DNA of 64,000 nucleotides from Streptomyces griseicoloratus (GTDB lineage Bacteria; Actinomycetota; Actinomycetes; Streptomycetales; Streptomycetaceae). The position numbers and the translations under genes are program-made. Every line of letters begins with the position of its first letter. The first letter of the stretch is position 1. Of this stretch, positions 17,899 through 26,251 are shown in pieces. The DNA is taken from positions 1 to 64,000 of the forward strand of contig NZ_JACVQF010000127.1 of NCBI RefSeq assembly GCF_014534645.1. The letters are read 5' to 3'. The notes beneath the pieces were generated by a model, which was not told where the DNA came from, did not search any database, and was given only the letters and a program-made list of their open reading frames with translations.

Positions 17899-19236
17899 GT
17901 GAGGCTGACGATTCTGGGCGGCGGCGGATTCCGGGTGCCGCTCGTGTACGGGGCCCTCCTCGGTGACCGCGCCGAGGGACGCGTGACCCACGTCGTGCTG
18001 CACGACCTGGACGCGGCGCGGCTGAAGGCGGTGACCCGGGTCCTGGCCGAGCAGGCCGCCGGTGTGCCCGACGCACCCGAGGTCACCGCCACGACCGACC
18101 TGGACGAGGCGCTGCGCGGCGCCGGCTTCGTGTTCTCCGCGATCCGCGTCGGCGGCCTCCAGGGGCGCGCGGACGACGAACGGGTGGCGCTCGCCGAGGG
18201 CGTCCTCGGCCAGGAGACCGTCGGTGCGGGCGGCATCGCGTACGGGCTGCGGACCGTGCCCGTCGCCGTCGACATCGCGCGCCGCGTGGCCCGTCTGGCC
18301 CCCGACGCCTGGGTCATCAACTTCACCAACCCGGCCGGACTGGTCACCGAGGCCATGTCGCGGCACCTCGGCGACCGCGTCATCGGCATCTGCGACTCGC
18401 CCGTGGGGCTCGGCCGCAGGATCGCCCGCGTGCTCGGCGCCGACCCGGAGAAGGCGTGGATCGACTACGTCGGCCTCAACCACCTCGGCTGGGTGCGCGG
18501 CCTGCGCGTCGCCGGCCGCGACGAACTCCCGCGCCTGCTCGCCGACCCGGCCCTGCTCGGCTCTTTCGAGGAGGGCCGGCTCTTCGGCCCCGACTGGCTC
18601 AGGTCCCTCGGCGCGATCCCCAACGAGTACCTGCACTACTACTACTTCAACCGGGAGGCCGTACGCGCCTACCAGGCGGCGGACCTCACCCGTGGTGCCT
18701 TCCTGCGCGACCAGCAGGCCGGCTTCTACGCGCAGGCCCTGCGCCCCGGCACCCGCGCCCTGGAGCTGTGGAACCGCACCCGCGCCGAGCGCGAGGCCAC
18801 CTACATGGCCGAGAACCGCGAGGCGGCGGGCGCCGGCGAGCGCGAGGCCGACGACCTGTCGGGCGGCTACGAGAAGGTGGCCCTGGCGCTGATGAGGGCC
18901 GTCGCCCGGAACGAGCGCGCCACCCTGATCCTCAACGTCCGCAACCGCGGCACGCTCTCCGTCCTCGACCCCGAGGCCGTGATCGAGGTCCCCTGCCTGG
19001 TCGACGCGAGCGGCGCCCACCCCATGGCCGTCGATCCGCTGCCGGGCCACGCCACCGGTCTGGTCTGCGCCGTCAAGGCGGTCGAGCGGGACGTGCTGGA
19101 GGCGGCCGAGTCCGGCTCCCGCGCGACGGCCGTACGGGCCTTCGCCCTGCACCCGCTGGTCGACTCGGTGAACGTGGCGAAGCGCCTGGTCGACGGCTAC
19201 ACCGCCGTCCACCCGGGGCTGGCGTACCTCAGGTGA
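17899..19236 (+). CDS. GH4 family glycosidase (6-phospho-beta-glucosidase type)
   Basis: NAD- and Mn-dependent glycoside hydrolase of 445 residues. The N-terminal Rossmann motif (LTILGGGGFRVPLV), the metal-binding Cys in GICDSPVG and the Asn-His pair in VGLNHLGW are all present, as in family 4 6-phospho-beta-glucosidases. It acts in the cytosol on disaccharides or their 6-phosphates. Start GTG at 17899 has AAGG upstream; an ATG 48 nt upstream is possible. It is not in an operon with a transporter or PTS, so the substrate supply is unclear. Confidence 0.9.
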   Translation: MRLTILGGGGFRVPLVYGALLGDRAEGRVTHVVLHDLDAARLKAVTRVLAEQAAGVPDAPEVTATTDLDEALRGAGFVFSAIRVGGLQGRADDERVALAEGVLGQETVGAGGIAYGLRTVPVAVDIARRVARLAPDAWVINFTNPAGLVTEAMSRHLGDRVIGICDSPVGLGRRIARVLGADPEKAWIDYVGLNHLGWVRGLRVAGRDELPRLLADPALLGSFEEGRLFGPDWLRSLGAIPNEYLHYYYFNREAVRAYQAADLTRGAFLRDQQAGFYAQALRPGTRALELWNRTRAEREATYMAENREAAGAGEREADDLSGGYEKVALALMRAVARNERATLILNVRNRGTLSVLDPEAVIEVPCLVDASGAHPMAVDPLPGHATGLVCAVKAVERDVLEAAESGSRATAVRAFALHPLVDSVNVAKRLVDGYTAVHPGLAYLR

Positions 19237-19374
19237 CCTCCGTGCGCGGGACGGGCCGGGCGATCGGACCGCCCTTGTCCGCCGCTGCCGGATGTGATCT
19301 CTTGGTGTCGAACACGGGTATGACGGGCCCCGGGCCCGGATACGGGTGGCGTACTCGGAGGGGGAGAGCGGGAG

Positions 19375-20235
19375 ATGACGTCCGCGGCCGGTGGTTCCGG
19401 ACAGCTGTGGGCCATCAGCGACCTGCACATCGGCTATGCGGAGAACCGCGCCCTGGTCGAGAAGATGCGTCCCGAGTCGGACGACGACTGGATCCTGGTC
19501 GCCGGTGACGTGGCGGAGACGGTGGACGACATCCGCTGGGCGCTGCGCACGCTCGCGGACCGCTTCCGCCGGGTCGTCTGGGCCCCCGGCAACCACGAAC
19601 TGTGGACCCATCCGAAGGACCGGGTCACCCTGCGCGGCGTCGCCCGTTACCAGCACCTCGTCGAGATGTGCCGCGAACTGGGCGTGACGACGCCCGAGGA
19701 CCCCTACCCCGTCTGGCACGGCGCCGGCGGACCGGCGGTCGTCGCACCCCTGTTCCTGCTCTACGACTACTCGTTCCTGCCGGCCGGCTGCGCCACCAAG
19801 GAAGAGGGGCTGAAGTACGCCCACGGCACCGGCGTCGTGTGCAACGACGAGTTCCTGCTGCACCCCGACCCCTACCCGAGCCGGGAGGCGTGGTGCCGGG
19901 CGCGCGTCGAGGAGACCGCGCGCAGGCTCGCCGACCTGCCCGCCGGTCTGCCGACGGTCCTGGTCAACCACTACCCGCTGGACCGGCATCCCACCGACGT
20001 CCTGTGGTACCCCGAGTTCGCCATGTGGTGCGGCACCCGGCTGACCGCCGACTGGCACCGCCGGTTCCGGGTCGACACCATGGTCTACGGCCATCTGCAC
20101 ATCCCGCGGACCACCTGGCACGAAGGCGTCCGCTTCGAGGAGGTGTCGGTGGGCTATCCCCGCGAGTGGCGCCAACGACAGCAGCCGCCCGGACGGCTGC
20201 GGCGCATCCTGCCCGGAGAGGACGACGCCCGTTGA
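19375..20235 (+). CDS. pptH: metallophosphoesterase, PptH-like phosphopantetheine hydrolase candidate
   Basis: A 286-residue calcineurin-like phosphoesterase. Dinuclear metal motifs are visible: SDLHIG (about 15-20), AGDVAE (about 43-48), PGNHELW (about 70-76), a late NHYP and GHLH. Residues around NHELW and the stretch RYQHLVEMCRELGV resemble mycobacterial Rv2795c (PptH), as I recall it. PptH removes phosphopantetheine from carrier proteins and is encoded beside the PPTase PptT. Here too the next gene is a PPTase whose TTG start overlaps this stop codon (TTGA), so the opposing pair is translationally coupled. The specific function is inferred from that pairing. Confidence 0.85.
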   Translation: MTSAAGGSGQLWAISDLHIGYAENRALVEKMRPESDDDWILVAGDVAETVDDIRWALRTLADRFRRVVWAPGNHELWTHPKDRVTLRGVARYQHLVEMCRELGVTTPEDPYPVWHGAGGPAVVAPLFLLYDYSFLPAGCATKEEGLKYAHGTGVVCNDEFLLHPDPYPSREAWCRARVEETARRLADLPAGLPTVLVNHYPLDRHPTDVLWYPEFAMWCGTRLTADWHRRFRVDTMVYGHLHIPRTTWHEGVRFEEVSVGYPREWRQRQQPPGRLRRILPGEDDAR

Positions 20236-20912
20236 TCGAGGAACTGCTGCCCGACACCGTCGTCGCCGTGGAGGCCCACGGCAGGGACGACACGGGACAC
20301 ACCCCCCTGTACCCGGAGGAGGCGGCGCTCGTGGCCAACGCGGTGGCCAAGCGGCGCCGCGAGTTCACCGTCGTTCGCTCCTGCGCCCGCCGGGCCATGG
20401 AGAAGCTCGGAGTGCCCCCGCGGCCCGTCCTGCCCGGCGAACGCGGAGCGCCGCGCTGGCCGGACGGCCTGGTCGGCAGCATGACCCACTGCGACGGCTA
20501 CGGCGCAGCCGCCCTCGCCCGGGCCTCCGACCTGGTGTCCCTCGGCATCGACGCCGAACCCGACGGACCGCTCCCGGACGGTGTGCTGTCCGCCGTGGCC
20601 CTGCCCGGCGAGGCGGACCGGCTGCGGCGGCTCGCCGCGGAGCATCCCGGGGTCCACTGGGACCGGCTGCTGTTCAGCGCCAAGGAGTCCGTCTACAAGG
20701 CGTGGTTCCCCCTCACCGGGAAGTGGCTGGACTTCGCGGAGGCGGACATCGAGATCCGCCCGGACCCCGACGACCGGCACGGCGGCACCCTGCGCGCCGC
20801 CCTCCTGGTACCCGGACCGCTGGTGGGCGGCAGGCGCCGGTCCCACTTCGAGGGCCGCTGGACGGCCCGGCAGGGGCTGGTGGCCACGGCCGTCACGGTC
20901 CCGCCGGCCTGA
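20232..20912 (+). CDS. pptT: 4'-phosphopantetheinyl transferase (PptT/EntD type)
   Basis: Transfers phosphopantetheine from CoA to acyl or peptidyl carrier proteins of fatty acid, polyketide and NRPS enzymes. The 226-residue protein shows GSMTHCDGY (about residues 83-91), the Mg-binding LGIDAEPD (about 101-108) and FSAKESVYKAWFP (about 148-160). I place the start at the TTG 20232 overlapping the metallophosphoesterase stop, which gives the family's usual length and N-terminus (IEELLPDTVVAVEA). A strong hairpin covers its stop codon. From memory, S. coelicolor carries a PPTase in the matching neighbourhood (SCO6673). Confidence 0.93.
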   Translation: MIEELLPDTVVAVEAHGRDDTGHTPLYPEEAALVANAVAKRRREFTVVRSCARRAMEKLGVPPRPVLPGERGAPRWPDGLVGSMTHCDGYGAAALARASDLVSLGIDAEPDGPLPDGVLSAVALPGEADRLRRLAAEHPGVHWDRLLFSAKESVYKAWFPLTGKWLDFAEADIEIRPDPDDRHGGTLRAALLVPGPLVGGRRRSHFEGRWTARQGLVATAVTVPPA

Positions 20913-20927
20913 CGCGCCGGCGGGACC
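20897..20927 (+). terminator. 12-bp stem hairpin spanning the PPTase stop codon
   Basis: GGTCCCGCCGGC pairs perfectly with GCCGGCGGGACC around a 7-nt loop (CTGACGC) that contains the TGA stop. It lies between the PPTase gene and the convergent 79-residue gene, so it may terminate both. No T-tract is present, which is common for Streptomyces terminators. Confidence 0.65.
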
Positions 20928-20945
20928 CGCCCGCAGGGCGCCCGG

Positions 20946-21185
20946 TCACGGCCGGGGACACCAGCTCCGCAGCAGGCGGAAGAACTCCTCCTCGTTCCCC
21001 GCCAGTCCCGCGGCCCGGAGCGCCTGCTCGGCCTCGGCCAGCACGGAGGGCGGGACGACGGGAGGGCGCCGGGCGTCGCCGGGCGGCCCGGAGGCGGCGT
21101 CGAAACCGGCCCGCACGGTGTGCAGCAGGCGCAGGTAGGCCTGAACGGCGGCGCGCTCGCGGTCGGTCAGAACGGCGGTGGTCAT
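20946..21185 (-). CDS. small hypothetical protein, 79 residues
   Basis: Not recognised. The ATG at 21185 has an excellent ribosome site (GGGGAG 8-9 nt upstream). The protein is mostly helical: TDRERAAVQAYLRLLHTVRAG near the N-terminus, a Pro-rich middle, then AEAEQALRAAGLAGNEEEFF and a terminal WCPRP. No signal peptide or membrane segment. It converges on the PPTase gene and lies downstream of the ImmA/XRE pair on the same strand, separated by 192 bp. Confidence 0.65.
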   Translation of the reverse strand: MTTAVLTDRERAAVQAYLRLLHTVRAGFDAASGPPGDARRPPVVPPSVLAEAEQALRAAGLAGNEEEFFRLLRSWCPRP

Positions 21186-21377
21186 CGGTCGGCTCTCCCC
21201 ACAACGACATCGGCGTCTCACGCGCCCCCGCACCGCGGTGGCACGCTCCCAGCTTGCCGCCCGCCACTGACAATCGGGCCGGGACGCGCCCCGCACGCCG
21301 CCGGCCGGCGCCGGCACGGCCGCATCCCGCGGCGCCGGCACGCCCCGGCCGCCCGCGCGGCCCACCGCGCCGGGCGG

Positions 21378-21941
21378 TCAGCCCAGGTACCCCAGCGACG
21401 CCTCGATCCGCCCCGCCAGATGGTCCCGCTGCACCGGCCCGCGCAGCGACGAACCGGCCAGCCACGTACGGCACTTGCTCGCCAGCAGCAGCCCGAACGC
21501 CTCGGCCTCCTGCTCGTCGGCGAGGTCGAAGCGGGACCGCGCGGCGACCGTGCGGACCGTGGCCCGCAGGGCGTCCTCGTCGAGTTCGCCCAGCAGCCGG
21601 GCGGCGACCGCGCCGCCCTCGACGTGGTGACCGCGGTGACCGGCCTTCATGTGCCAGAGCTCGTGGCCCAGGATGACCAACTGGTGGTCGGGGGCGGTGC
21701 GTTCCTCGACCACGACGAGGTCCTGGTCGGCCATGTCGAGCCACAGCCCGCTCGCGGTTCCGGTCGGGAAGGCCGCCGTACGGAACCGGACGGGACGTCC
21801 GCGGCGCCTGCTCATCGCGTCGCACAGCGCGACACAGAGGTCGGCGGGCCGCGCCGGGGCGGGAATCGTCAGCTCCTGGACCAACTCGCGGCACAGGCGG
21901 CGCATCTCCCTACCGATGCCCACATCTCTCCCCAGGCTCAC
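21378..21941 (-). CDS. ImmA/IrrE family metallopeptidase (COG2856/M78)
   Basis: A 187-residue zinc protease-like protein with the HExxH motif in ILGHELWHMKAGHRGHHV. ImmA/IrrE peptidases typically cleave or inactivate a partner XRE repressor on a stress or developmental signal. The GTG at 21941 was chosen because it overlaps the stop of the upstream XRE gene (GTGA). The longer open frame to 21983 has no ribosome site. The arrangement XRE followed by ImmA, translationally coupled, is the classic regulatory pair. In Streptomyces such pairs also occur outside prophages. Confidence 0.88.
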   Translation of the reverse strand: MSLGRDVGIGREMRRLCRELVQELTIPAPARPADLCVALCDAMSRRRGRPVRFRTAAFPTGTASGLWLDMADQDLVVVEERTAPDHQLVILGHELWHMKAGHRGHHVEGGAVAARLLGELDEDALRATVRTVAARSRFDLADEQEAEAFGLLLASKCRTWLAGSSLRGPVQRDHLAGRIEASLGYLG

Positions 21942-22594
21942 GACTCGGGCCGCTTGACGCTCTCCAGGAGCATGTCCAGCCACTCGGCGACCTTGTCGCG
22001 GTGCTGGTCGGTGGGCAACTGCGCGGCCCGCCAGGCGATTCCCCGCACGCCGTGGTCCTGCAGCAGCCGCTCCAGGGGGTCGTCGGCGGCAGCGGCGGCC
22101 TCGCGCTCGCGGTCGGCGAGCTGCTGCAGGAGTTCCTGCTCGATGTGGCGCAGGGCGTCCCCGAGCGCCTCGGGGTCCTCGGCGGTGAGGAACCCGGCGT
22201 GCACCCGGAAGAAGCGCTGGATGGCGTCGCAGTGCTCCATCGTGGGCCGGCGGTCGCCGTTGATGAGGGCGCCCGCCTGCTGCCGCGACATGCCGGCGCC
22301 GTCGGCGATCTCCTGCTGGGTGTACTTGCGCCCGTTGGGTTTCAGCCGGGTGCGGCGCAGCAGGTCCAGGCGCTGCACGAACCTGGCCTGCACATCGGGC
22401 TCGCCCGCCGGCTGGCCGCCGAGCAGCGCCTTGACCACGGGCTCGGGGACGCCGGAGGCGGCGGACAGGCGGGCCACGTCGAAGACCTCGGCGTGCGGTA
22501 CGCCGAGCCGGTCGGCGAGCGCGGTGACGCGGGCGACCACGGCGGGCAGGGCGGCCGTCGCCGCGGCGCCCGGACCCTCGAAGCCACCGGTCAC
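21938..22594 (-). CDS. XRE-family transcriptional regulator
   Basis: A 218-residue regulator. The helix-turn-helix lies centrally (KYTQQEIADGAGMSRQQAGALINGDRRPT region, about residues 90-118), after an N-terminal helical part, and a C-terminal acidic coiled segment follows (EQELLQQLADREREAA). The GTG at 22594 has GGAG 8 nt upstream. The frame stays open 111 nt further but without a site. It is coupled to the ImmA-type protease by a GTGA overlap and is divergent from the MmyB-like gene. It is probably the protease's target and an autorepressor. Confidence 0.85.
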   Translation of the reverse strand: MTGGFEGPGAAATAALPAVVARVTALADRLGVPHAEVFDVARLSAASGVPEPVVKALLGGQPAGEPDVQARFVQRLDLLRRTRLKPNGRKYTQQEIADGAGMSRQQAGALINGDRRPTMEHCDAIQRFFRVHAGFLTAEDPEALGDALRHIEQELLQQLADREREAAAAADDPLERLLQDHGVRGIAWRAAQLPTDQHRDKVAEWLDMLLESVKRPES

Positions 22595-22750
22595 CGACAG
22601 ATCTCCTACGTCTCTCACAGGACTCACAGGCTTCTCACAAGCGGTTGCCGTGAACTTCCCGGAGAGTAGCTTGTCGCTCGAACCCGCATCCAGGTCTCGC
22701 CACAACTGTGGCCAATTTCAGCCGTCAACAGGCACGAAATGCCACGATAG

Positions 22751-22780
22751 TTGACATGCCTCGCGTCGGGGCAGCAGGAT
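22751..22780 (+). promoter_or_regulatory. sigma-70 type promoter of the MmyB-like gene
   Basis: TTGACA (22751-22756) and CAGGAT (22775-22780) with an 18-bp spacer, 47 bp upstream of the ATG at 22827. Both boxes fit the HrdB consensus well. Confidence 0.6.
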
Positions 22781-22826
22781 CGGGACGCCGCGAGAAGGCC
22801 GCATAGGCAAGAGGGGTGACCTCCCG

Positions 22827-23486
22827 ATGGCATTTCAGGCAGGAGGGCGGCGGCCGGCACCGCGGCCCGTCCCCGCGACTCCCGAGGCGCAGGCGTATCT
22901 GCAGGACTACGCCGCGCTCCTGGAGGCCGTCCCCTTTCCCTCCCTCGTCGTCGACCACCGCTGGGACGTGGTCCTGGCCAACGGCGCCTTCCGGACACTC
23001 TTCCGGGAGGTCGGCCCGCATCCGACGGCGATGCCCGCCGACAACTTCCTTCGGTTCGTGCTGTTCCACCCGGACGCGTCCGCGGTCCTCGGGGAGCACG
23101 AGTCGAGCTGGTGCCTGCCGATGCTGGCGCACTTCGCCTCCGCCGTGGAGCGCCACGGCCACGACCACGGCCTGCAGGCCATCCGCCGCGACATCGCCCA
23201 GGACCCGATCATGGAGGCCGCCTACCGGCAGGGCCTGCCGCACTGGGTGCGCGCCGTGGGCCGGAAGGCCGTCGAGCACGACGGCGCCGTACGGCCGCTG
23301 CACCACCCCGACCGCCGGTGGGGCGCCACCGAGTGCCGGATCGTCGTCGAGACCCCCAGGTCGCTGGACGAACTCGGCTACACCCGGCTGACGCTGGTCC
23401 TGCGCGACTCGCGCCGCGCCGCACACCGCGAACGCCGGACCCGGCGCTCCGCGTCCCACCTGCGGGTGGTCGCCGCCACCGAGTGA
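22827..23486 (+). CDS. stand-alone MmyB-like ligand-binding domain protein
   Basis: A 219-residue protein matching the C-terminal PAS-like ligand-binding domain found in many actinobacterial XRE regulators (PFPSLVVDHRWDVVLANGAFRTLF, about residues 36-59, then FLRFVLFHP and the RR-rich end). No helix-turn-helix precedes it: the first 20 residues are Pro/Arg-rich and the domain begins at once. It could form a sensing partner for the divergent XRE protein, or be a solitary sensor. Expressed from its own promoter. The fold assignment is fairly firm, the function is not. Confidence 0.75.
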   Translation: MAFQAGGRRPAPRPVPATPEAQAYLQDYAALLEAVPFPSLVVDHRWDVVLANGAFRTLFREVGPHPTAMPADNFLRFVLFHPDASAVLGEHESSWCLPMLAHFASAVERHGHDHGLQAIRRDIAQDPIMEAAYRQGLPHWVRAVGRKAVEHDGAVRPLHHPDRRWGATECRIVVETPRSLDELGYTRLTLVLRDSRRAAHRERRTRRSASHLRVVAATE

Positions 23487-23768
23487 GCGCCGCGGGGCCG
23501 TGCGGCCTGTGCGCCGCCCGATCGGGACTCGGCGTCCAAGGGCGGCGTCGTTGTCGCCGAGACCCCGCGGGCGCCGGGCCGAGTGACCGGCTCGCCGTCG
23601 GTCAGCGCGCGGCCGGCGTGGAGGCGGTGAGCGCGTCAGCCGAGCGGCTGCACGACCCACTCGGCGGCCCGGGACGAGGACGCCGTGCGGGAGGTGATGG
23701 CCCGGCATCCGAGTCACGTACGGGGTCTGTGGGCAGCGGGATGACACGTTACGCAAAGGACTTGCATT
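23487..23768. other. intergenic stretch with a possible gene remnant
   Basis: No intact gene. Near the 3' end a plus-strand frame reads DEDAVREVMARHPSHVRGL and ends at the TGA at 23742-23744. It is protein-like but has no start or ribosome site, so it may be a degraded 3' end. The LacI promoter region begins after it. Confidence 0.4.
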
Positions 23769-23782
23769 TCTTGCGCTAGGCT
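23769..23782. promoter_or_regulatory. candidate operator and -10 region of the LacI gene
   Basis: TCTTGCGCTAGGCT, with further CTTGC copies at 23761 and 23781. The TAGGCT part ends 7 nt before the LacI ATG, which would make the mRNA leaderless. The same 14-mer, one base different, occurs upstream of the sugar-binding protein gene (24827-24840), so it probably is the LacI-family binding site. Confidence 0.6.
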
Positions 23783-23789
23783 TGCGCGC

Positions 23790-24785
23790 ATGACGCGACG
23801 ACTTGCTGAGGTGGCGAAGAAGGTAGGGGTCAGCGAGGCCACGGTCAGCCGGGTGCTCAACGGCAAGCCCGGGGTCTCCCAGGCCACCCGGCAGGCGGTG
23901 CTCTCCGCGCTGGACGTGCTCGGCTACGAACGGCCGACCCAGCTGCGCGGCGAGCGCGCCCGGCTCGTCGGCCTCGTCCTGCCCGAGCTGCAGAACCCGA
24001 TCTTCCCGGCGTTCGCCGAGGTCATCGGCGGGGCGCTGGCCCAGCTCGGCCTCACCCCGGTGCTGTGCACCCAGACCAAGGGCGGCGTCTCGGAGGCCGA
24101 CTACGTGGACCTGCTGCTGCAACAGCAGGTCTCCGGCGTCGTGTTCGCGGGCGGGCTGTACGCGCAGGCCGACGCGCCCCACGACCACTACGAGCGCCTC
24201 GCCGAGCGCAACATCCCGGTCGTCCTGGTCAACGCCGGCATCGAGCACCTCGGCTTCCCCCGGGTCTCCTGTGACGACGCCGTGGCGGTGGAGCAGGCCT
24301 GGCGGCATCTGGCCTCGCTCGGCCACGAGCGGATCGGGCTGGTGCTCGGCCCCGGCGACCACATGCCCTCCGGGCGCAAGCTGGCCGCCGCACGGGCCCT
24401 CGGCGACCTCCCGGAGGAGTGCGTCGCGCGCGCCATGTTCTCCATCGAGGGCGGGCACGCGGCGGCCTCCCGGCTCATCGACCGGGGCGTCACCGGCTTT
24501 ATCTGCGCGAGCGACCCGCTCGCCCTCGGTGTCGTACGGGCCGCCCGGCGCAAGGGGCTCGACGTGCCCTCCCGGATCTCCGTCGTCGGCTACGACGACT
24601 CCGCCCTGATGAACTGCACCGAGCCGCCCCTCACCACCGTCCGGCAGCCCATCGAGGCGATGGGCCGGGCCGTCGTGGAGCTGCTGAACGCGCAGATCAA
24701 CGGCAGTTCGGTGGCGGCGGAGGAGCTGTTGTTCGAGCCGGAGCTGGTGGTGCGCGGTTCGACCGCGCAAGCACCTCGTCCCTGA
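23790..24785 (+). CDS. LacI-family transcriptional regulator
   Basis: A 331-residue repressor with the classic N-terminal helix-turn-helix and hinge (RLAEVAKKVGVSEATVSRVL at residues 4-23, then GKPGVSQATRQAV) and a periplasmic-binding-like effector domain (from about residue 55; VVGYDDSALM near the C-terminus). It heads the alpha-glucan locus and most likely represses the adjacent ABC transporter, GH13 and GH87 genes until an alpha-gluco-oligosaccharide binds. A shared motif in its own promoter and in front of the binding-protein gene supports autoregulation and local control. Confidence 0.92.
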   Translation: MTRRLAEVAKKVGVSEATVSRVLNGKPGVSQATRQAVLSALDVLGYERPTQLRGERARLVGLVLPELQNPIFPAFAEVIGGALAQLGLTPVLCTQTKGGVSEADYVDLLLQQQVSGVVFAGGLYAQADAPHDHYERLAERNIPVVLVNAGIEHLGFPRVSCDDAVAVEQAWRHLASLGHERIGLVLGPGDHMPSGRKLAAARALGDLPEECVARAMFSIEGGHAAASRLIDRGVTGFICASDPLALGVVRAARRKGLDVPSRISVVGYDDSALMNCTEPPLTTVRQPIEAMGRAVVELLNAQINGSSVAAEELLFEPELVVRGSTAQAPRP

Positions 24786-24826
24786 GATCCACTCGACTGT
24801 CGAATAATTACAGATCCTGCGTGACA

Positions 24827-24840
24827 TCTTGCGCTCGGCT
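24827..24840. promoter_or_regulatory. candidate LacI-family operator before the ABC operon
   Basis: TCTTGCGCTCGGCT, matching 13 of 14 bases of the sequence in the LacI promoter (23769-23782). It lies 55 bp upstream of the binding-protein ATG. Confidence 0.55.
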
Positions 24841-24895
24841 GTCGCCGGTGCTTGAGTGTGCGGCGCCCACAGCTCCTGTCCCTAAGGGGTCACTG

Positions 24896-26245
24896 ATGTC
24901 ACGCACCGGGTTCCGCCGTACCTTTGCCGCTTTGAGCGTGTGCTCACTCGCCCTGGCCGCCTCCGCCTGCGGGTCGGACGACGACGCCTCCGCGAGCGGC
25001 AAGACCCGCATCACGGTCAACTGCATGCCGCCCAAGAGCGCCAAGGTCGACCGGCAGTTCTTCGAGGAGGACGTCGCAGCGTTCGAGAAGGCCAACCCGG
25101 ACATCGACGTCGTCCCGCACGACGCGTTCCCCTGCCAGGACCCGAAGACGTTCGACGCCAAGCTCGCCGGCGGGCAGATGGAGGACGTCTTCTACACGTA
25201 CTTCACCGACGCGGCGCACGTCGTCGACATCGGCCAGGCGGCCGACCTCACGCCGTACGTCAAGGAACTGAAGAGCTACGAGACCATCCAGCAGCAGCTG
25301 CGCGACATCTACACCGTCGACGGCAAGGTCTACGGCATCCCGCGCACCGGCTACTCGATGGGCCTGATATACAACAAGGCGCTCTTCGAGAAGGCCGGGC
25401 TCGACCCCGACCGGCCGCCCACGACCTGGGACGAGGTCCGCACCGCCGCCAAGAAGATCGCCGCACTCGGCGACGGCACCGTCGGCTACGCCGACTACAG
25501 CGCCCAGAACCAGGGCGGCTGGCACTTCACCGCCGAGCTGTACTCCCAGGGCGGCGACGTCGTCAGCGAGGACGGCAAGAAGGCCACCGTCGACACCCCC
25601 GAGGGCCGCGCGGTCCTCCAGACGCTCCACGACATGCGCTGGACCGACGACTCCATGGGCAGCAAGCAGCTCCTGGTCATCAACGACGTCCAGCAGATGA
25701 TGGGCTCCGGCAAGCTCGGCATGTACCTCGCCGCCCCCGACAACATCCCGATCCTGGTCAAGGAGAAGGGCGGGAACTACAAGGACCTCGCCCTCGCGCC
25801 CATGCCCGGCGGCCAGGGCACCCTCATCGGCGGCGACGGCTACATGTTCAACAAGAAGGCCAGCCCCGAGCAGATCCGCGCCGGCCTGAAGTGGCTCGAC
25901 CACATGTTCCTCACCCCCGGCGACGGCTTCCTCGGCGACTACGCCCGCGCCAAGAAGAACGACGCCCCGGTCGGACTGCCCGAACCCCGCCTGTTCACCG
26001 GCGCCGCCGACGCCAAGGACCAGCAGGTCAAGAAGGCCAACGCCAACGTGCCGGTGGAGAACTACCAGTCCTTCCTCGACGGCAACCAGAACCTGGAGAT
26101 GAAGATCGAGCCGCCGAACGCCCAGCAGATCTACTCCGTCCTCGACGGTGTCGTCTCCGCCGTCCTCACCAAGAAGGACGCGGACATCGACAAGCTGCTG
26201 AAGGACGCCTCCGGCAAGATCGACGGCATCCTGGCCCGGAGCTGA
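24896..26245 (+). CDS. sugar ABC transporter substrate-binding lipoprotein
   Basis: A 449-residue family 1 (maltose-type) solute-binding protein. The signal peptide ends in the lipobox LAASAC, so it is anchored to the outer face of the membrane by a lipidated Cys. Characteristic stretches include YGIPRTGYSMGLIYNKALFE and a C-terminal VENYQSFLDGNQNLEM. AAGGGG lies 6 nt before the ATG at 24896. It is the first gene of an operon with two permeases and an alpha-glucosidase. Its substrate is inferred to be alpha-1,3-linked gluco-oligosaccharides (nigero-oligosaccharides) because a GH87-type glucanase follows. Confidence 0.92.
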   Translation: MSRTGFRRTFAALSVCSLALAASACGSDDDASASGKTRITVNCMPPKSAKVDRQFFEEDVAAFEKANPDIDVVPHDAFPCQDPKTFDAKLAGGQMEDVFYTYFTDAAHVVDIGQAADLTPYVKELKSYETIQQQLRDIYTVDGKVYGIPRTGYSMGLIYNKALFEKAGLDPDRPPTTWDEVRTAAKKIAALGDGTVGYADYSAQNQGGWHFTAELYSQGGDVVSEDGKKATVDTPEGRAVLQTLHDMRWTDDSMGSKQLLVINDVQQMMGSGKLGMYLAAPDNIPILVKEKGGNYKDLALAPMPGGQGTLIGGDGYMFNKKASPEQIRAGLKWLDHMFLTPGDGFLGDYARAKKNDAPVGLPEPRLFTGAADAKDQQVKKANANVPVENYQSFLDGNQNLEMKIEPPNAQQIYSVLDGVVSAVLTKKDADIDKLLKDASGKIDGILARS

Positions 26246-26251
26246 CCGGCG

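Noticed and set aside
16990-20175. A minus-strand frame of 1061 codons
   Set aside because: Only the last 275 codons (PaaX) are real. The rest is antisense to the GH4 and metallophosphoesterase genes.
23111-23779. Plus-strand frame over the MmyB-like gene and the gap
   Set aside because: Shadow of the real gene; the final part is Arg/Gly/Ser-rich and lacks a start signal.
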